The notes under the pieces were generated by a model. That model was given only the letters and a program-made list of their open reading frames with translations. It made no database searches and had not been told where the DNA came from. Below, one piece after another: positions 1 to 12,162 of a stretch of DNA of 64,000 bases. The stretch spans positions 1-64,000 of the forward strand of contig CANTFK010000710.1 in NCBI GenBank assembly GCA_947646735.1, read 5' to 3'. The position numbers and the translations under genes are program-made. Origin of the DNA: Peronospora farinosa. Taxonomy: Eukaryota; Oomycota; Peronosporomycetes; Peronosporales; Peronosporaceae. Within the stretch, counting starts at the first letter, position 1. Every line of letters starts with the position of its first letter.

Positions 1-25
1 GTAACGGACCAATAGTTACACGAGT

Positions 26-50
26 CCGTTAAGTATCATATACTTAACGG
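26..50. repeat. Inverted repeat near the LTR start
   Basis: The arms CCGTTAAGTA (26-35) and TACTTAACGG (41-50) are perfect inverted repeats around a 5-base loop. It lies in the 97 bases of the LTR that are not carried into the tandem units. Confidence 0.7.
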
Positions 51-208
51 GGAGGTTTAAAAAGGGTACGAGGTCCTGCTACTTGGGTGCGGCACATCAA
101 TGTGACCCACCCTCGTGGTTGTGATCTCCATGGATGGATTCGCATTCGACGGGGGTGACGCCCAGTTGGGACTAGGCGTCATGGTGACTTTTCAGACAGA
201 CGTCATCA

Positions 209-234
209 GCGAGCTTATATATATTTAAGCTCGC
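209..234 (+). promoter_or_regulatory. TATA-containing palindrome in the Gypsy-A LTR (probable core promoter)
   Basis: The arms GCGAGCTTA (209-217) and TAAGCTCGC (226-234) enclose a TATATAT tract. A TATA-like tract in an LTR is a likely core promoter for the + strand transcript. The same palindrome occurs in each array unit, starting at 3085, 5961, 8837, 11713, 14590 and 17467, so the array holds seven potential promoters. Promoter activity is inferred from position and sequence only. Confidence 0.45.
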
Positions 235-658
235 ACGTAGCAATAAGCTTTTAGAAAGACGCTTCTAGAGAGATGCGTATCCGATCGTTACATTTAACTA
301 ATCAGTAGTTAGATTTATATTCAATTATTTTCTATTAAATATAAGTCAGTCTTGAATTTGCTAACCTCTTATCACTGCGCACGAGAAGCATGATAAGCTT
401 CTGCGTATCGTAAGTGAAGCACTTGCTAGGAGTTCGTTGCGAGGTTCTCTTATGCAAATGGCCACAGTTGGTACAGCGCTTCGGCGCCGACCACCACCAC
501 CACCGTACGTGGAGGTAAGACGGTCTAACCGCTTCCTGACGCTGCTCGAAGGTGTGGGCTCGTAGAACGTGACAGCTTCTTTGAAATTCCCGTCTACACT
601 CGGTAACACTAGTTTTCCTTCTCATGACCCGTCTCTCTGAGCGAGCGTGTGAGTACGG

Positions 659-1770
659 ATGGCCCTCAGGATGGATTGGGGGGATTTTACTCACCTCTTT
701 CAACATCATAGGGAGTTGCCTGATCATTTGGCGCAGGAATTTGGTAAACAAGCCCTGGCTAACCTCTTGAGGTGTCCTCCTGAGCAACATGTTGCTCAGT
801 TGGAGCAATTCGAGGCGTTTGTGCTCGGACAGCGTAGAAACGCGTCCGAGATAAACAGCCAAGCCACCGCTGAGTCAATCACTAAGACTCAGGATGAGCT
901 TAGGCTTGAGCAGGCACGTAATGAGGCGCTCAACAGAATTGTTGAGACGCTCTCTGCCCGGCCTACTCAACCGAGGCCCATTCGGATGGACCCTCCGAAG
1001 TTCGATGGAACTAGCCCTCACACGATTGTTCACTGGATATTAGCAGTTGAGCAATGTGGAGTGGCTCAGCTCATCGAAGACGACACCAGAATGGTGTCGT
1101 ATGCCATGTCCAAATTGCGTGGCAAAGCGTCAGAGTAGGCATACTCTGCGCTGATGGCAAATGATGTTGCAATTTCATCATGGGCGATCTTTAAGGCAAA
1201 GATTCGCGCCATGTATCAGCCGCCTAACAACGAAGTGTTGCTTATGGCGCTCTTCTTTGGAGCACGACGAGCGAAACGCTCTCTGCAAGAATTTGTGCAG
1301 GAGATGCGGTTGCTGTCGGCGTCCATTAATGTTGGTCCGATACCGGAGCGTATCAAGGTGGTCATGTTCATGAACGGACTTAGGCATGGCCCATCGCGTC
1401 AGGCCCTTCTTAGAAAGGTGCCAGCTACGATGGAAGAGGCAATTAACATTGCCTTAGTTGAGGAGCAATCTACAACAGCGCCTCGGCGACAGCCTATTAC
1501 AAGTCGTCGTCCGAGAAGTTGGATGCCACTCCTATGGAGTTAGGCAATGCAGATGTGATCTGCTACAAGTGCGGCAAGCGAGGCCATATGATGGCTCGCT
1601 GCTATGCCAAAGTAGCTGCTGGTGCTAAGGCAGCCAGCAAAAGGTCTCCCAACCCGAAGGGAGGTGTGAAAATCAGCGTGCACGACGCACGGGTTCAGCA
1701 CCTGCCAAAGATGGGTCGGGAAATGCGGGAGCGCAGTAGGGGCGGGATGCCCTACTGTCGCGGACTCTGA
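659..1770 (+). pseudogene. gag: Gypsy-A gag, unit 1 (stop codon and frameshift)
   Basis: The capsid precursor would package element RNA in virus-like particles. An ATG at 659 opens a 159-aa frame ending in TAG at 1136. The same frame continues after the stop with typical Gypsy gag text (SLQEFVQEMRLL, about 1277-1312), so the TAG interrupts one gene. A frame change near 1519 leads to an 83-aa frame with a CCHC zinc knuckle (CYKCGKRGHMMARC, 1561-1602), expected at the gag C terminus. Because the same breaks occur in all seven units, they predate the amplification. The gag assignment is firm from the zinc knuckle and the downstream pol of unit 7; functional expression is unlikely. Confidence 0.85.
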
Positions 1771-1957
1771 AGCTACCCCTAAGCTCAGAGTGATCGAACA
1801 AATGGGTAGCATAGTACCTGGGGTAACGAAAGGTCCAAGTTTGTCCAGCACTCTTGCGTGTGTGGTCAAAGCAACAAAATCTTTGTACCTATTCGGCTTG
1901 TGTCGCTTCGCCGCCTCTCTCAGACTTGCACGTCGTCGACACATCGCTGTATTATCA

Positions 1958-2752
1958 TCATTCTATTTGATGAGACATCACCGTTTGATGGTACATCACT
2001 ATACCGCTGCCTCTTTCTTGTACTCCTTGTAGATACCCTCCATGTGAAAATCCCTTAGTTGACTTTCGAATTTGATACCTTGAGCTTGCTGCACGAATCT
2101 GCTCCTCCAACTCGTCCATATCTTTAGCTGGTGAATTTCCACACCAGTTCTGCGTTTGGATCAGTCCAAATTCTGGTATCGTGCTGGGTAGACTCTGTAG
2201 CGTATACATCATCATTGTCGTAAACGAGAGCTTGCTTCCATAATCCGCCAGTTCAAGCTCCTTGTTTTTCATCTGACGCAAATGATCCTCGATATCACTG
2301 TCAGTATTATATCGCATTCGGCGAAGCTCTTCTTCAAGACGTTGCACAGCGTGAAAAGTCGCAACTGTATTTGCTCGATTTTCAAACCGCTTGCAAAGTG
2401 TTGCAAACAGTGCACTTCCTGTCTTCTCCGTCCTATAGAGTTCCGCCAGCTCTGGCGAAAGTGACATCATAATCTCTCGTCGAAGTCTTCTTTCAAGCTT
2501 TTGTAGCTTGGCCTTGCCTTCATCAGTTGAGAGATACTTCCGGCCGATATGACCGCATGCAACATCCCAAAGTTCTTGGTCGATGTCTTGTAGCGCCATC
2601 ATCGCCATTTCCTTGTAGGTATGCCAGTACTGACCTTTAAAGTTACGTGGCATGCCATCCTTTGAATACATCTTCACACCTTGTCCGCTATCCTGAGGAA
2701 CCATAGTTGGGCTCATAACCCTTGTAATATGCACTTGAGTCACACGATGCAA
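1958..2752 (-). pseudogene. Copia-type gag (UBN2 family), unit 1, antisense to Gypsy-A
   Basis: The 264-residue frame has features of the UBN2 gag-polypeptide of Ty1/Copia elements: an N-terminal block (NFKGQYWHTYKEMAMMALQ), then a helical middle with FATLCKRFENR and a spacing of charged helices typical of that family. The frame has no ATG at its head. A nearby ATG at 2771 starts the same coding region in another frame, with a frameshift near 2695. No CCHC knuckle, protease or RT follows; the Copia sequence is cut off at 1836. Family assignment rests on recognition of the pattern, not a search. Confidence 0.7.
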
Positions 2753-3534
2753 TTTCGGAACTGTCGTTCATTTTTACCATACAACACAAGCCCTACTGTC
2801 CTAACATACATCTCTTCGTGGCCTATGCCAGTTGGCAAGTACAACCTGGGACTCTGCGTCAGCACGACTCCCCTCTCATACCTTCAACCATGAAGCACAC
2901 CAACTGCCATTCACATGCCTTGCCATCCACTGCCAACTGCCAGCAACTTCCACTGTTCTTCAACTTATTCCAACAATGTGACCCACCCTCGTGGTTGTGA
3001 TCTCCATGGATGGATTCGCATTCGACGGGGGTGACGCCCAGTTGGGACTAGGCGTCATGGTGACTTTTCAGACAGACGTCATCAGCGAGCTTATATATAT
3101 TTAAGCTCGCACGTAGCGATACGCTTTTAGAAAGACGCTTCTAGAGAGATGCGTATCCGATCGTTACATTTAACCAATCAGTAGTTAGATTTATATTCAA
3201 TTATTTTCTATTGAATATAAGTCAGTCTTGAATTTGCTAACCTCTTATCACTGCGCACGAGAAGCATGATAAGCTTCTGCGTATCGTAAGTGAAGCACTT
3301 GCTAGGAGTTCGTTGCGAGGTTCTCTTATGCAAATGGCCACAGTTGGTACAGCGCTTCGGCGCCGACCACCACCACCACCGTACGTGGAGGTAAGACGGT
3401 CTAACCGCTTCCTGACGCTGCTCGAAGGTGTGGGCTCGTAGAACGTGACAGCTTCTTTGAAATTCCCGTCTACACTCGGTAACACTAGTTTTCCTTCTCA
3501 TGACCCGTCTCTCTGAGCGAGCGTGTGAGTACGG

Positions 3535-4646
3535 ATGGCCCTCAGGATGGATTGGGGGGATTTTACTCACCTCTTTCAACATCATAGGGAGTTGCCTGAT
3601 CATTTGGCGCAGGAATTTGGTAAACAAGCCCTGGCTAACCTCTTGAGGTGTCCTCCTGAGCAACATGTTGCTCAGTTGGAGCAATTCGAGGCGTTTGTGC
3701 TCGGACAGCGTAGAAACGCGTCCGAGATAAACAGCCAAGCCACCGCTGAGTCAATCACTAAGACTCAGGATGAGCTTAGGCTTGAGCAGGCACGTAATGA
3801 GGCGCTCAACAGAATTGTTGAGACGCTCTCTGCCCGGCCTACTCAACCGAGGCCCATTCGGATGGACCCTCCGAAGTTCGATGGAACTAGCCCTCACACG
3901 ATTGTTCACTGGCTATTAGCAGTTGAGCAATGTGGAGTGGCTCAGCTCATCGAAGACGACACCAGAATGGTGTCGTATGCCATGTCCAAATTGCGTGGCA
4001 AAGCGTCAGAGTAGGCATACTCTGCGCTGATGGCAAATGATGTTGCAATTTCATCATGGGCGATCTTTAAGGCAAAGATTCGCGCCATGTATCAGCCGCC
4101 TAACAACGAAGTGTTGCTTATGGCGCTCTTCTTTGGAGCACGACGAGCGAAACGCTCTCTGCAAGAATTTGTGCAGGAGATGCGGTTGCTGTCGGCGTCC
4201 ATTAATGTTGGTCCGATACCGGAGCGTATCAAGGTGGTCATGTTCATGAACGGACTTAGGCATGGCCCATCGCGTCAGGCCCTTCTTAGAAAGGTGCCAG
4301 CTACGATGGAAGAGGCAATTAACATTGCCTTAGTTGAGGAGCAATCTACAACAGCGCCTCGGCGACAGCCTATTACAAGTCGTCGTCCGAGAAGTTGGAT
4401 GCCACTCCTATGGAGTTAGGCAATGCAGATGTGATCTGCTACAAGTGCGGCAAGCGAGGCCATATGATGGCTCGCTGCTATGCCAAAGTAGCTGCTGGTG
4501 CTAAGGCAGCCAGCAAAAGGTCTCCCAACCCGAAGGGAGGTGTGAAAATCAGCGTGCACGACGCACGGGTTCAGCACCTGCCAAAGATGGGTCGGGAAAT
4601 GCGGGAGCGCAGTAGGGGCGGGATGCCCTACTGTCGCGGACTCTGA
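3535..4646 (+). pseudogene. gag: Gypsy-A gag, unit 2
   Basis: Same structure as unit 1: ATG at 3535, TAG at 4012, gag frame resuming, then a frame change before the CCHC knuckle in the frame 4395-4646. Leu replaces the Ile that is private to unit 1. Confidence 0.85.
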
Positions 4647-4833
4647 AGCTACCCCTAAGCTCAGAGTGATCGAACAAATGGGTAGCATAGTACCTGGGGT
4701 AACGAAAGGTCCAAGTTTGTCCAGCACTCTTGCGTGTGTGGTCAAAGCAACAAAATCTTTGTACCTATTCGGCTTGTGTCGCTTCGCCGCCTCTCTCAGA
4801 CTTGCACGTCGTCGACACATCGCTGTATTATCA

Positions 4834-5628
4834 TCATTCTATTTGATGAGACATCACCGTTTGATGGTACATCACTATACCGCTGCCTCTTTCTTGTACT
4901 CCTTGTAGATACCCTCCATGTGAAAATCCCTTAGTTGACTTTCGAATTTGATACCTTGAGCTTGCTGCACGAATCTGCTCCTCCAACTCGTCCATATCTT
5001 TAGCTGGTGAGTTTCCACACCAGTTCTGCGTTTGGATCAGTCCAAATTCTGGTATCGTGCTGGGTAGACTCTGTAGCGTATACATCATCATTGTCGTAAA
5101 CGAGAGCTTGCTTCCATAATCCGCCAGTTCAAGCTCCTTGTTTTTCATCTGACGCAAATGATCCTCGATATCACTGTCAGTATTATATCGCATTCGGCGA
5201 AGCTCTTCTTCAAGACGTTGCACAGCGTGAAAAGTCGCAACTGTATTTGCTCGATTTTCAAACCGCTTGCAAAGTGTTGCAAACAGTGCACTTCCTGTCT
5301 TCTCCGTCCTATAGAGTTCCGCCAGCTCTGGCGAAAGTGACATCATAATCTCTCGTCGAAGTCTTCTTTCAAGCTTTTGTAGCTTGGCCTTGCCTTCATC
5401 AGTTGAGAGATACTTCCGGCCGATATGACCGCATGCAACATCCCAAAGTTCTTGGTCGATGTCTTGTAGCGCCATCATCGCCATTTCCTTGTAGGTATGC
5501 CAGTACTGACCTTTAAAGTTACGTGGCATGCCATCCTTTGAATACATCTTCACACCTTGTCCGCTATCCTGAGGAACCATAGTTGGGCTCATAACCCTTG
5601 TAATATGCACTTGAGTCACACGATGCAA
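4834..5628 (-). pseudogene. Copia-type gag fragment, unit 2
   Basis: Equivalent to the unit 1 copy in sequence and breaks. It has the common G at the site where unit 1 has a private A near 2131. Confidence 0.7.
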
Positions 5629-6410
5629 TTTCGGAACTGTCGTTCATTTTTACCATACAACACAAGCCCTACTGTCCTAACATACATCTCTTCGTGGCCT
5701 ATGCCAGTTGGCAAGTACAACCTGGGACTCTGCGTCAGCACGACTCCCCTCTCATACCTTCAACCATGAAGCACACCAACTGCCATTCAAATGCCTTGCC
5801 ATCCACTGCCAACTGCCAGCAACTTCCACTGTTCTTCAACTTATTCCAACAATGTGACCCACCCTCGTGGTTGTGATCTCCATGGATGGATTCGCATTCG
5901 ACGGGGGTGACGCCCAGTTGGGACTAGGCGTCATGGTGACTTTTCAGACAGACGTCATCAGCGAGCTTATATATATTTAAGCTCGCACGTAGCGATACGC
6001 TTTTAGAAAGACGCTTCTAGAGAGATGCGTATCCGATCTTTACATTTAACCAATCAGTAGTTAGATTTATATTCAATTATTTTCTATTAAATATAAGTCA
6101 GTCTTGAATTTGCTAACCTCTTATCACTGCGCACGAGAAGCATGATAAGCTTCTGCGTATCGTAAGTGAAGCACTTGCTAGGAGTTCGTTGCGAGGTTCT
6201 CTTATGCAAATGGCCACAGTTGGTACAGCGCTTCGGCGCCGACCACCACCACCACCGTACGTGGAGGTAAGACGGTCTAACCGCTTCCTGACGCTGCTCG
6301 AAGGTGTGGGCTCGTAGAACGTGACAGCTTCTTTGAAATTCCCGTCTACACTCGGTAACACTAGTTTTCCTTCTCATGACCCGTCTCTCTGAGCGAGCGT
6401 GTGAGTACGG

Positions 6411-7522
6411 ATGGCCCTCAGGATGGATTGGGGGGATTTTACTCACCTCTTTCAACATCATAGGGAGTTGCCTGATCATTTGGCGCAGGAATTTGGTAAA
6501 CAAGCCCTGGCTAACCTCTTGAGGTGTCCTCCTGAGCAACATGTTGCTCAGTTGGAGCAATTCGAGGCGTTTGTGCTCGGACAGCGTAGAAACGCGTCCG
6601 AGATAAACAGCCAAGCCACCGCTGAGTCAATCACTAAGACTCAGGATGAGCTTAGGCTTGAGCAGGCACGTAATGAGGCGCTCAACAGAATTGTTGAGAC
6701 GCTCTCTGCCCGGCCTACTCAACCGAGGCCCATTCGGATGGACCCTCCGAAGTTCGATGGAACTAGCCCTCACACGATTGTTCACTGGCTATTAGCAGTT
6801 GAGCAATGTGGAGTGGCTCAGCTCATCGAAGACGACACCAGAATGGTGTCGTATGCCATGTCCAAATTGCGTGGCAAAGCGTCAGAGTAGGCATACTCTG
6901 CGCTGATGGCAAATGATGTTGCAATTTCATAATGGGCGATCTTTAAGGCAAAGATTCGCGCCATGTATCAGCCGCCTAACAACGAAGTGTTGCTTATGGC
7001 GCTCTTCTTTGGAGCACGACGAGCGAAACGCTCTCTGCAAGAATTTGTGCAGGAGATGCGGTTGCTGTCGGCGTCCATTAATGTTGGTCCGATACCGGAG
7101 CGTATCAAGGTGGTCATGTTCATGAACGGACTTAGGCATGGCCCATCGCGTCAGGCCCTTCTTAGAAAGGTGCCAGCTACGATGGAAGAGGCAATTAACA
7201 TTGCCTTAGTTGAGGAGCAATCTACAACAGCGCCTCGGCGACAGCCTATTACAAGTCGTCGTCCGAGAAGTTGGATGCCACTCCTATGGAGTTAGGCAAT
7301 GCAGATGTGATCTGCTACAAGTGCGGCAAGCGAGGCCATATGATGGCTCGCTGCTATGCCAAAGTAGCTGCTGGTGCTAAGGCAGCCAGCAAAAGGTCTC
7401 CCAACCCGAAGGGAGGTGTGAAAATCAGCGTGCACGACGCACGGGTTCAGCACCTGCCAAAGATGGGTCGGGAAATGCGGGAGCGCAGTAGGGGCGGGAT
7501 GCCCTACTGTCGCGGACTCTGA
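6411..7522 (+). pseudogene. gag: Gypsy-A gag, unit 3 (extra stop)
   Basis: It has the common TAG after codon 159 and the common frameshift, plus a TCA-to-TAA change at 6930-6932 that adds a second stop in the middle of gag. The same extra stop occurs in unit 5. Confidence 0.85.
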
Positions 7523-7713
7523 AGCTACCCCTAAGCTCAGAGTGATCGAACAAATGGGTAGCATAGTACCTGGGGTAACGAAAGGTCCAAGTTTGTCCAG
7601 CACTCTTGCGTGTGTGGTCAAAGCAACAAAATCTTTGTACCTATTCGGCTTGTGTCGCTTCGCCGCCTCTCTCAGACTTGCACGTCGTCGACACATCGCT
7701 GTATTATCATCAT

Positions 7714-8505
7714 TCATATTTGATGAGACATCACCGTTTGATGGTACATCACTATACCGCTGCCTCTTTCTTGTACTCCTTGTAGATACCCTCCATGTGA
7801 AAATCCCTTAGTTGACTTTCGAATTTGATACCTTGAGCTTGCTGCACAAATCTGCTCCTCCAACTCGTCCATATCTTTAGCTGGTGAGTTTCCACACCAG
7901 TTCTGCGTTTGGATCAGTCCAAATTCTGGTATCGTGCTGGGTAGACTCTGTAGCGTATACATCATCATTGTCGTAAACGAGAGCTTGCTTCCATAATCCG
8001 CCAGTTCAAGCTCCTTGTTTTTCATCTGACGCAAATGATCCTCGATATCACTGTCAGTATTATATCGCATTCGTCGAAGCTCTTCTTCAAGACGTTGCAC
8101 AGCGTGAAAAGTCGCAACTGTATTTGCTCGATTTTCAAACCGCTTGCAAAGTGTTGCAAACAGTGCACTTCCTGTCTTCTCCGTCCTATAGAGTTCCGCC
8201 AGCTCTGGCGAAAGTGACATCATAATCTCTCGTCGAAGTCTTCTTTCAAGCTTTTGTAGCTTGGCCTTGCCTTCATCAGTTGAGAGATACTTCCGGCCGA
8301 TATGACCGCATGCAACATCCCAAAGTTCTTGGTCGATGTCTTGTAGCGCCATCATCGCCATTTCCTTGTAGGTATGCCAGTACTGACCTTTAAAGTTACG
8401 TGGCATGCCATCCTTTGAATACATCTTCACACCTTGTCCGCTATCCTGAGGAACCATAGTTGGGCTCATAACCCTTGTAATATGCACTTGAGTCACACGA
8501 TGCAA
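7714..8505 (-). pseudogene. Copia-type gag fragment, unit 3
   Basis: The 1-bp insertion near 7715 moves the stop and shortens the frame by one residue. An Arg-to-Cys change occurs near 7848, and a 1-bp deletion lies upstream of the frame near 8634. Confidence 0.7.
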
Positions 8506-9286
8506 TTTCGGAACTGTCGTTCATTTTTACCATACAACACAAGCCCTACTGTCCTAACATACATCTCTTCGTGGCCTATGCCAGTTGGCAAGTACAACCT
8601 GGGACTCTGCGTCAGCACGACTCCCCTCTCATACTTCAACCATGAAGCACACCAACTGCCATTCACATGCCTTGCCATCCACTGCCAACTGCCAGCAACT
8701 TCCACTGTTCTTCAACTTATTCCAACAATGTGACCCACCCTCGTGGTTGTGATCTCCATGGATGGATTCGCATTCGACGGGGGTGACGCCCAGTTGGGAC
8801 TAGGCGTCATGGTGACTTTTCAGACAGACGTCATCAGCGAGCTTATATATATTTAAGCTCGCACGTAGCGATACGCTTTTAGAAAGACGCTTCTAGAGAG
8901 ATGCGTATCCGATCTTTACATTTAACCAATCAGTAGTTAGATTTATATTCAATTATTTTCTATTAAATATAAGTCAGTCTTGAATTTGCTAACCTCTTAT
9001 CACTGCGCACGAGAAGCATGATAAGCTTCTGCGTATCGTAAGTGAAGCACTTGCTAGGAGTTCGTTGCGAGGTTCTCTTATGCAAATGGCCACAGTTGGT
9101 ACAGCGCTTCGGCGCCGACCACCACCACCACCGTACGTGGAGGTAAGACGGTCTAACCGCTTCCTGACGCTGCTCGAAGGTGTGGGCTCGTAGAACGTGA
9201 CAGCTTCTTTGAAATTCCCGTCTACACTCGGTAACACTAGTTTTCCTTCTCATGACCCGTCTCTCTGAGCGAGCGTGTGAGTACGG

Positions 9287-10398
9287 ATGGCCCTCAGGAT
9301 GGATTGGGGGGATTTTACTCACCTCTTTCAACATCATAGGGAGTTGCCTGATCATTTGGCGCAGGAATTTGGTAAACAAGCCCTGGCTAACCTCTTGAGG
9401 TGTCCTCCTGAGCAACATGTTGCTCAGTTGGAGCAATTCGAGGCGTTTGTGCTCGGACAGCGTAGAAACGCGTCCGAGATAAACAGCCAAGCCACCGCTG
9501 AGTCAATCACTAAGACTCAGGATGAGCTTAGGCTTGAGCAGGCACGTAATGAGGCGCTCAACAGAATTGTTGAGACGCTCTCTGCCCGGCCTACTCAACC
9601 GAGGCCCATTCGGATGGACCCTCCGAAGTTCGATGGAACTAGCCCTCACACGATTGTTCACTGGCTATTAGCAGTTGAGCAATGTGGAGTGGCTCAGCTC
9701 ATCGAAGACGACACCAGAATGGTGTCGTATGCCATGTCCAAATTGCGTGGCAAAGCGTCAGAGTAGGCATACTCTGCGCTGATGGCAAATGATGTTGCAA
9801 TTTCATCATGGGCGATCTTTAAGGCAAAGATTCGCGCCATGTATCAGCCGCCTAACAACGAAGTGTTGCTTATGGCGCTCTTCTTTGGAGCACGACGAGC
9901 GAAACGCTCTCTGCAAGAATTTGTGCAGGAGATGCGGTTGCTGTCGGCGTCCATTAATGTTGGTCCGATACCGGAGCGTATCAAGGTGGTCATGTTCATG
10001 AACGGACTTAGGCATGGCCCATCGCGTCAGGCCCTTCTTAGAAAGGTGCCAGCTACGATGGAAGAGGCAATTAACATTGCCTTAGTTGAGGAGCAATCTA
10101 CAACAGCGCCTCGGCGACAGCCTATTACAAGTCGTCGTCCGAGAAGTTGGATGCCACTCCTATGGAGTTAGGCAATGCAGATGTGATCTGCTACAAGTGC
10201 GGCAAGCGAGGCCATATGATGGCTCGCTGCTATGCCAAAGTAGCTGCTGGTGCTAAGGCAGCCAGCAAAAGGTCTCCCAACCCGAAGGGAGGTGTGAAAA
10301 TCAGCGTGCACGACGCACGGGTTCAGCACCTGCCAAAGATGGGTCGGGAAATGCGGGAGCGCAGTAGGGGCGGGATGCCCTACTGTCGCGGACTCTGA
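9287..10398 (+). pseudogene. gag: Gypsy-A gag, unit 4
   Basis: Same breaks as unit 2 and no additional stop. The zinc-knuckle frame is 10147-10398. Confidence 0.85.
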
Positions 10399-10585
10399 AG
10401 CTACCCCTAAGCTCAGAGTGATCGAACAAATGGGTAGCATAGTACCTGGGGTAACGAAAGGTCCAAGTTTGTCCAGCACTCTTGCGTGTGTGGTCAAAGC
10501 AACAAAATCTTTGTACCTATTCGGCTTGTGTCGCTTCGCCGCCTCTCTCAGACTTGCACGTCGTCGACACATCGCTGTATTATCA

Positions 10586-11380
10586 TCATTCTATTTGATG
10601 AGACATCACCGTTTGATGGTACATCACTATACCGCTGCCTCTTTCTTGTACTCCTTGTAGATACCCTCCATGTGAAAATCCCTTAGTTGACTTTCGAATT
10701 TGATACCTTGAGCTTGCTGCACGAATCTGCTCCTCCAACTCGTCCATATCTTTAGCTGGTGAGTTTCCACACCAGTTCTGCGTTTGGATCAGTCCAAATT
10801 CTGGTATCGTGCTGGGTAGACTCTGTAGCGTATACATCATCATTGTCGTAAACGAGAGCTTGCTTCCATAATCCGCCAGTTCAAGCTCCTTGTTTTTCAT
10901 CTGACGCAAATGATCCTCGATATCACTGTCAGTATTATATCGCATTCGGCGAAGCTCTTCTTCAAGACGTTGCACAGCGTGAAAAGTCGCAACTGTATTT
11001 GCTCGATTTTCAAACCGCTTGCAAAGTGTTGCAAACAGTGCACTTCCTGTCTTCTCCGTCCTATAGAGTTCCGCCAGCTCTGGCGAAAGTGACATCATAA
11101 TCTCTCGTCGAAGTCTTCTTTCAAGCTTTTGTAGCTTGGCCTTGCCTTCATCAGTTGAGAGATACTTCCGGCCGATATGACCGCATGCAACATCCCAAAG
11201 TTCTTGGTCGATGTCTTGTAGCGCCATCATCGCCATTTCCTTGTAGGTATGCCAGTACTGACCTTTAAAGTTACGTGGCATGCCATCCTTTGAATACATA
11301 TTCACACCTTGTCCGCTATCCTGAGGAACCATAGTTGGGCTCATAACCCTTGTAATATGCACTTGAGTCACACGATGCAA
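10586..11380 (-). pseudogene. Copia-type gag fragment, unit 4
   Basis: As in unit 1, with the Lys-to-Asn change at 11300 that is shared with unit 6. Confidence 0.7.
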
Positions 11381-12162
11381 TTTCGGAACTGTCGTTCATT
11401 TTTACCATACAACACAAGCCCTACTGTCCTAACATACATCTCTTCGTGGCCTATGCCAGTTGGCAAGTACAACCTGGGACTCTGCGTCAGCACGACTCCC
11501 CTCTCATACCTTCAACCATGAAGCACACCAACTGCCATTCACATGCCTTGCCATCCACTGCCAACTGCCAGCAACTTCCACTGTTCTTCAACTTATTCCA
11601 ACAATGTGACCCACCCTCGTGGTTGTGATCTCCATGGATGGATTCGCATTCGACGGGGGTGACGCCCAGTTGGGACTAGGCGTCATGGTGACTTTTCAGA
11701 CAGACGTCATCAGCGAGCTTATATATATTTAAGCTCGCACGTAGCGATACGCTTTTAGAAAGACGCTTCTAGAGAGATGCGTATCCGATCTTTACATTTA
11801 ACCAATCAGTAGTTAGATTTATATTCAATTATTTTCTATTAAATATAAGTCAGTCTTGAATTTGCTAACCTCTTATCACTGCGCACGAGAAGCATGATAA
11901 GCTTCTGCGTATCGTAAGTGAAGCACTTGCTAGGAGTTCGTTGCGAGGTTCTCTTATGCAAATGGCCACAGTTGGTACAGCGCTTCGGCGCCGACCACCA
12001 CCACCACCGTACGTGGAGGTAAGACGGTCTAACCGCTTCCTGACGCTGCTCGAAGGTGTGGGCTCGTAGAACGTGACAGCTTCTTTGAAATTCCCGTCTA
12101 CACTCGGTAACACTAGTTTTCCTTCTCATGACCCGTCTCTCTGAGCGAGCGTGTGAGTACGG

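Larger units (their letters stand above)
1..466 (+). repeat. 5' LTR of Gypsy-A (start and end inferred)
   Basis: The sequence starts GTAACGG, like the Gypsy-B LTR that starts TGTAACGG. The end is placed at the CCACA at 462-466 because it is followed by GTTGGTACAGCGC, which has the TGGTA expected of a primer-binding site for an initiator-tRNA-like 3' end. Only bases 98-466 recur in the tandem array; bases 1-97 are present once. The right boundary is an inference, because no second complete LTR is available for comparison. Confidence 0.5.
98..2973 (+). repeat. Array unit 1
   Basis: Length 2876 bp. It has the most private variants: the LTR differs near 238-247 and at 294, a codon is ATA instead of CTA near 1037 in gag, and there is an A instead of G near 2131 in the Copia part. 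It lacks the 1-bp insertion found in units 3, 5 and 6. It is joined on its left to the unique LTR start. Confidence 0.95.
2974..5849 (+). repeat. Array unit 2
   Basis: Length 2876 bp. Private variants are a G near 3213 in the LTR and an A near 5789 in the apparent Copia leader. It is of the type without the 1-bp insertion. Confidence 0.95.
5850..8725 (+). repeat. Array unit 3
   Basis: Length 2876 bp, made of a 1-bp insertion near 7715 (shared with units 5 and 6) and a private 1-bp deletion near 8634. It shares an extra gag stop (A at 6931) with unit 5 and a T at 8074 with unit 6. Confidence 0.95.
8726..11601 (+). repeat. Array unit 4
   Basis: Length 2876 bp. It lacks the 1-bp insertion. It shares an A at 11300 only with unit 6, which changes Lys to Asn in the antisense Copia gag. 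Confidence 0.95.

Noticed and set aside
335..862. A 175-codon - strand frame over the LTR leader and gag, repeated in every unit
   Set aside because: It lies opposite gag and the leader, has no recognisable motif, and its conservation follows simply from the near identity of the units.
1540..1944. A - strand frame of 134-141 codons across the Gypsy-Copia junction in each unit
   Set aside because: It crosses the fusion point and is antisense to the zinc-knuckle frame; it has low-complexity, shadow-like text and no family resemblance.
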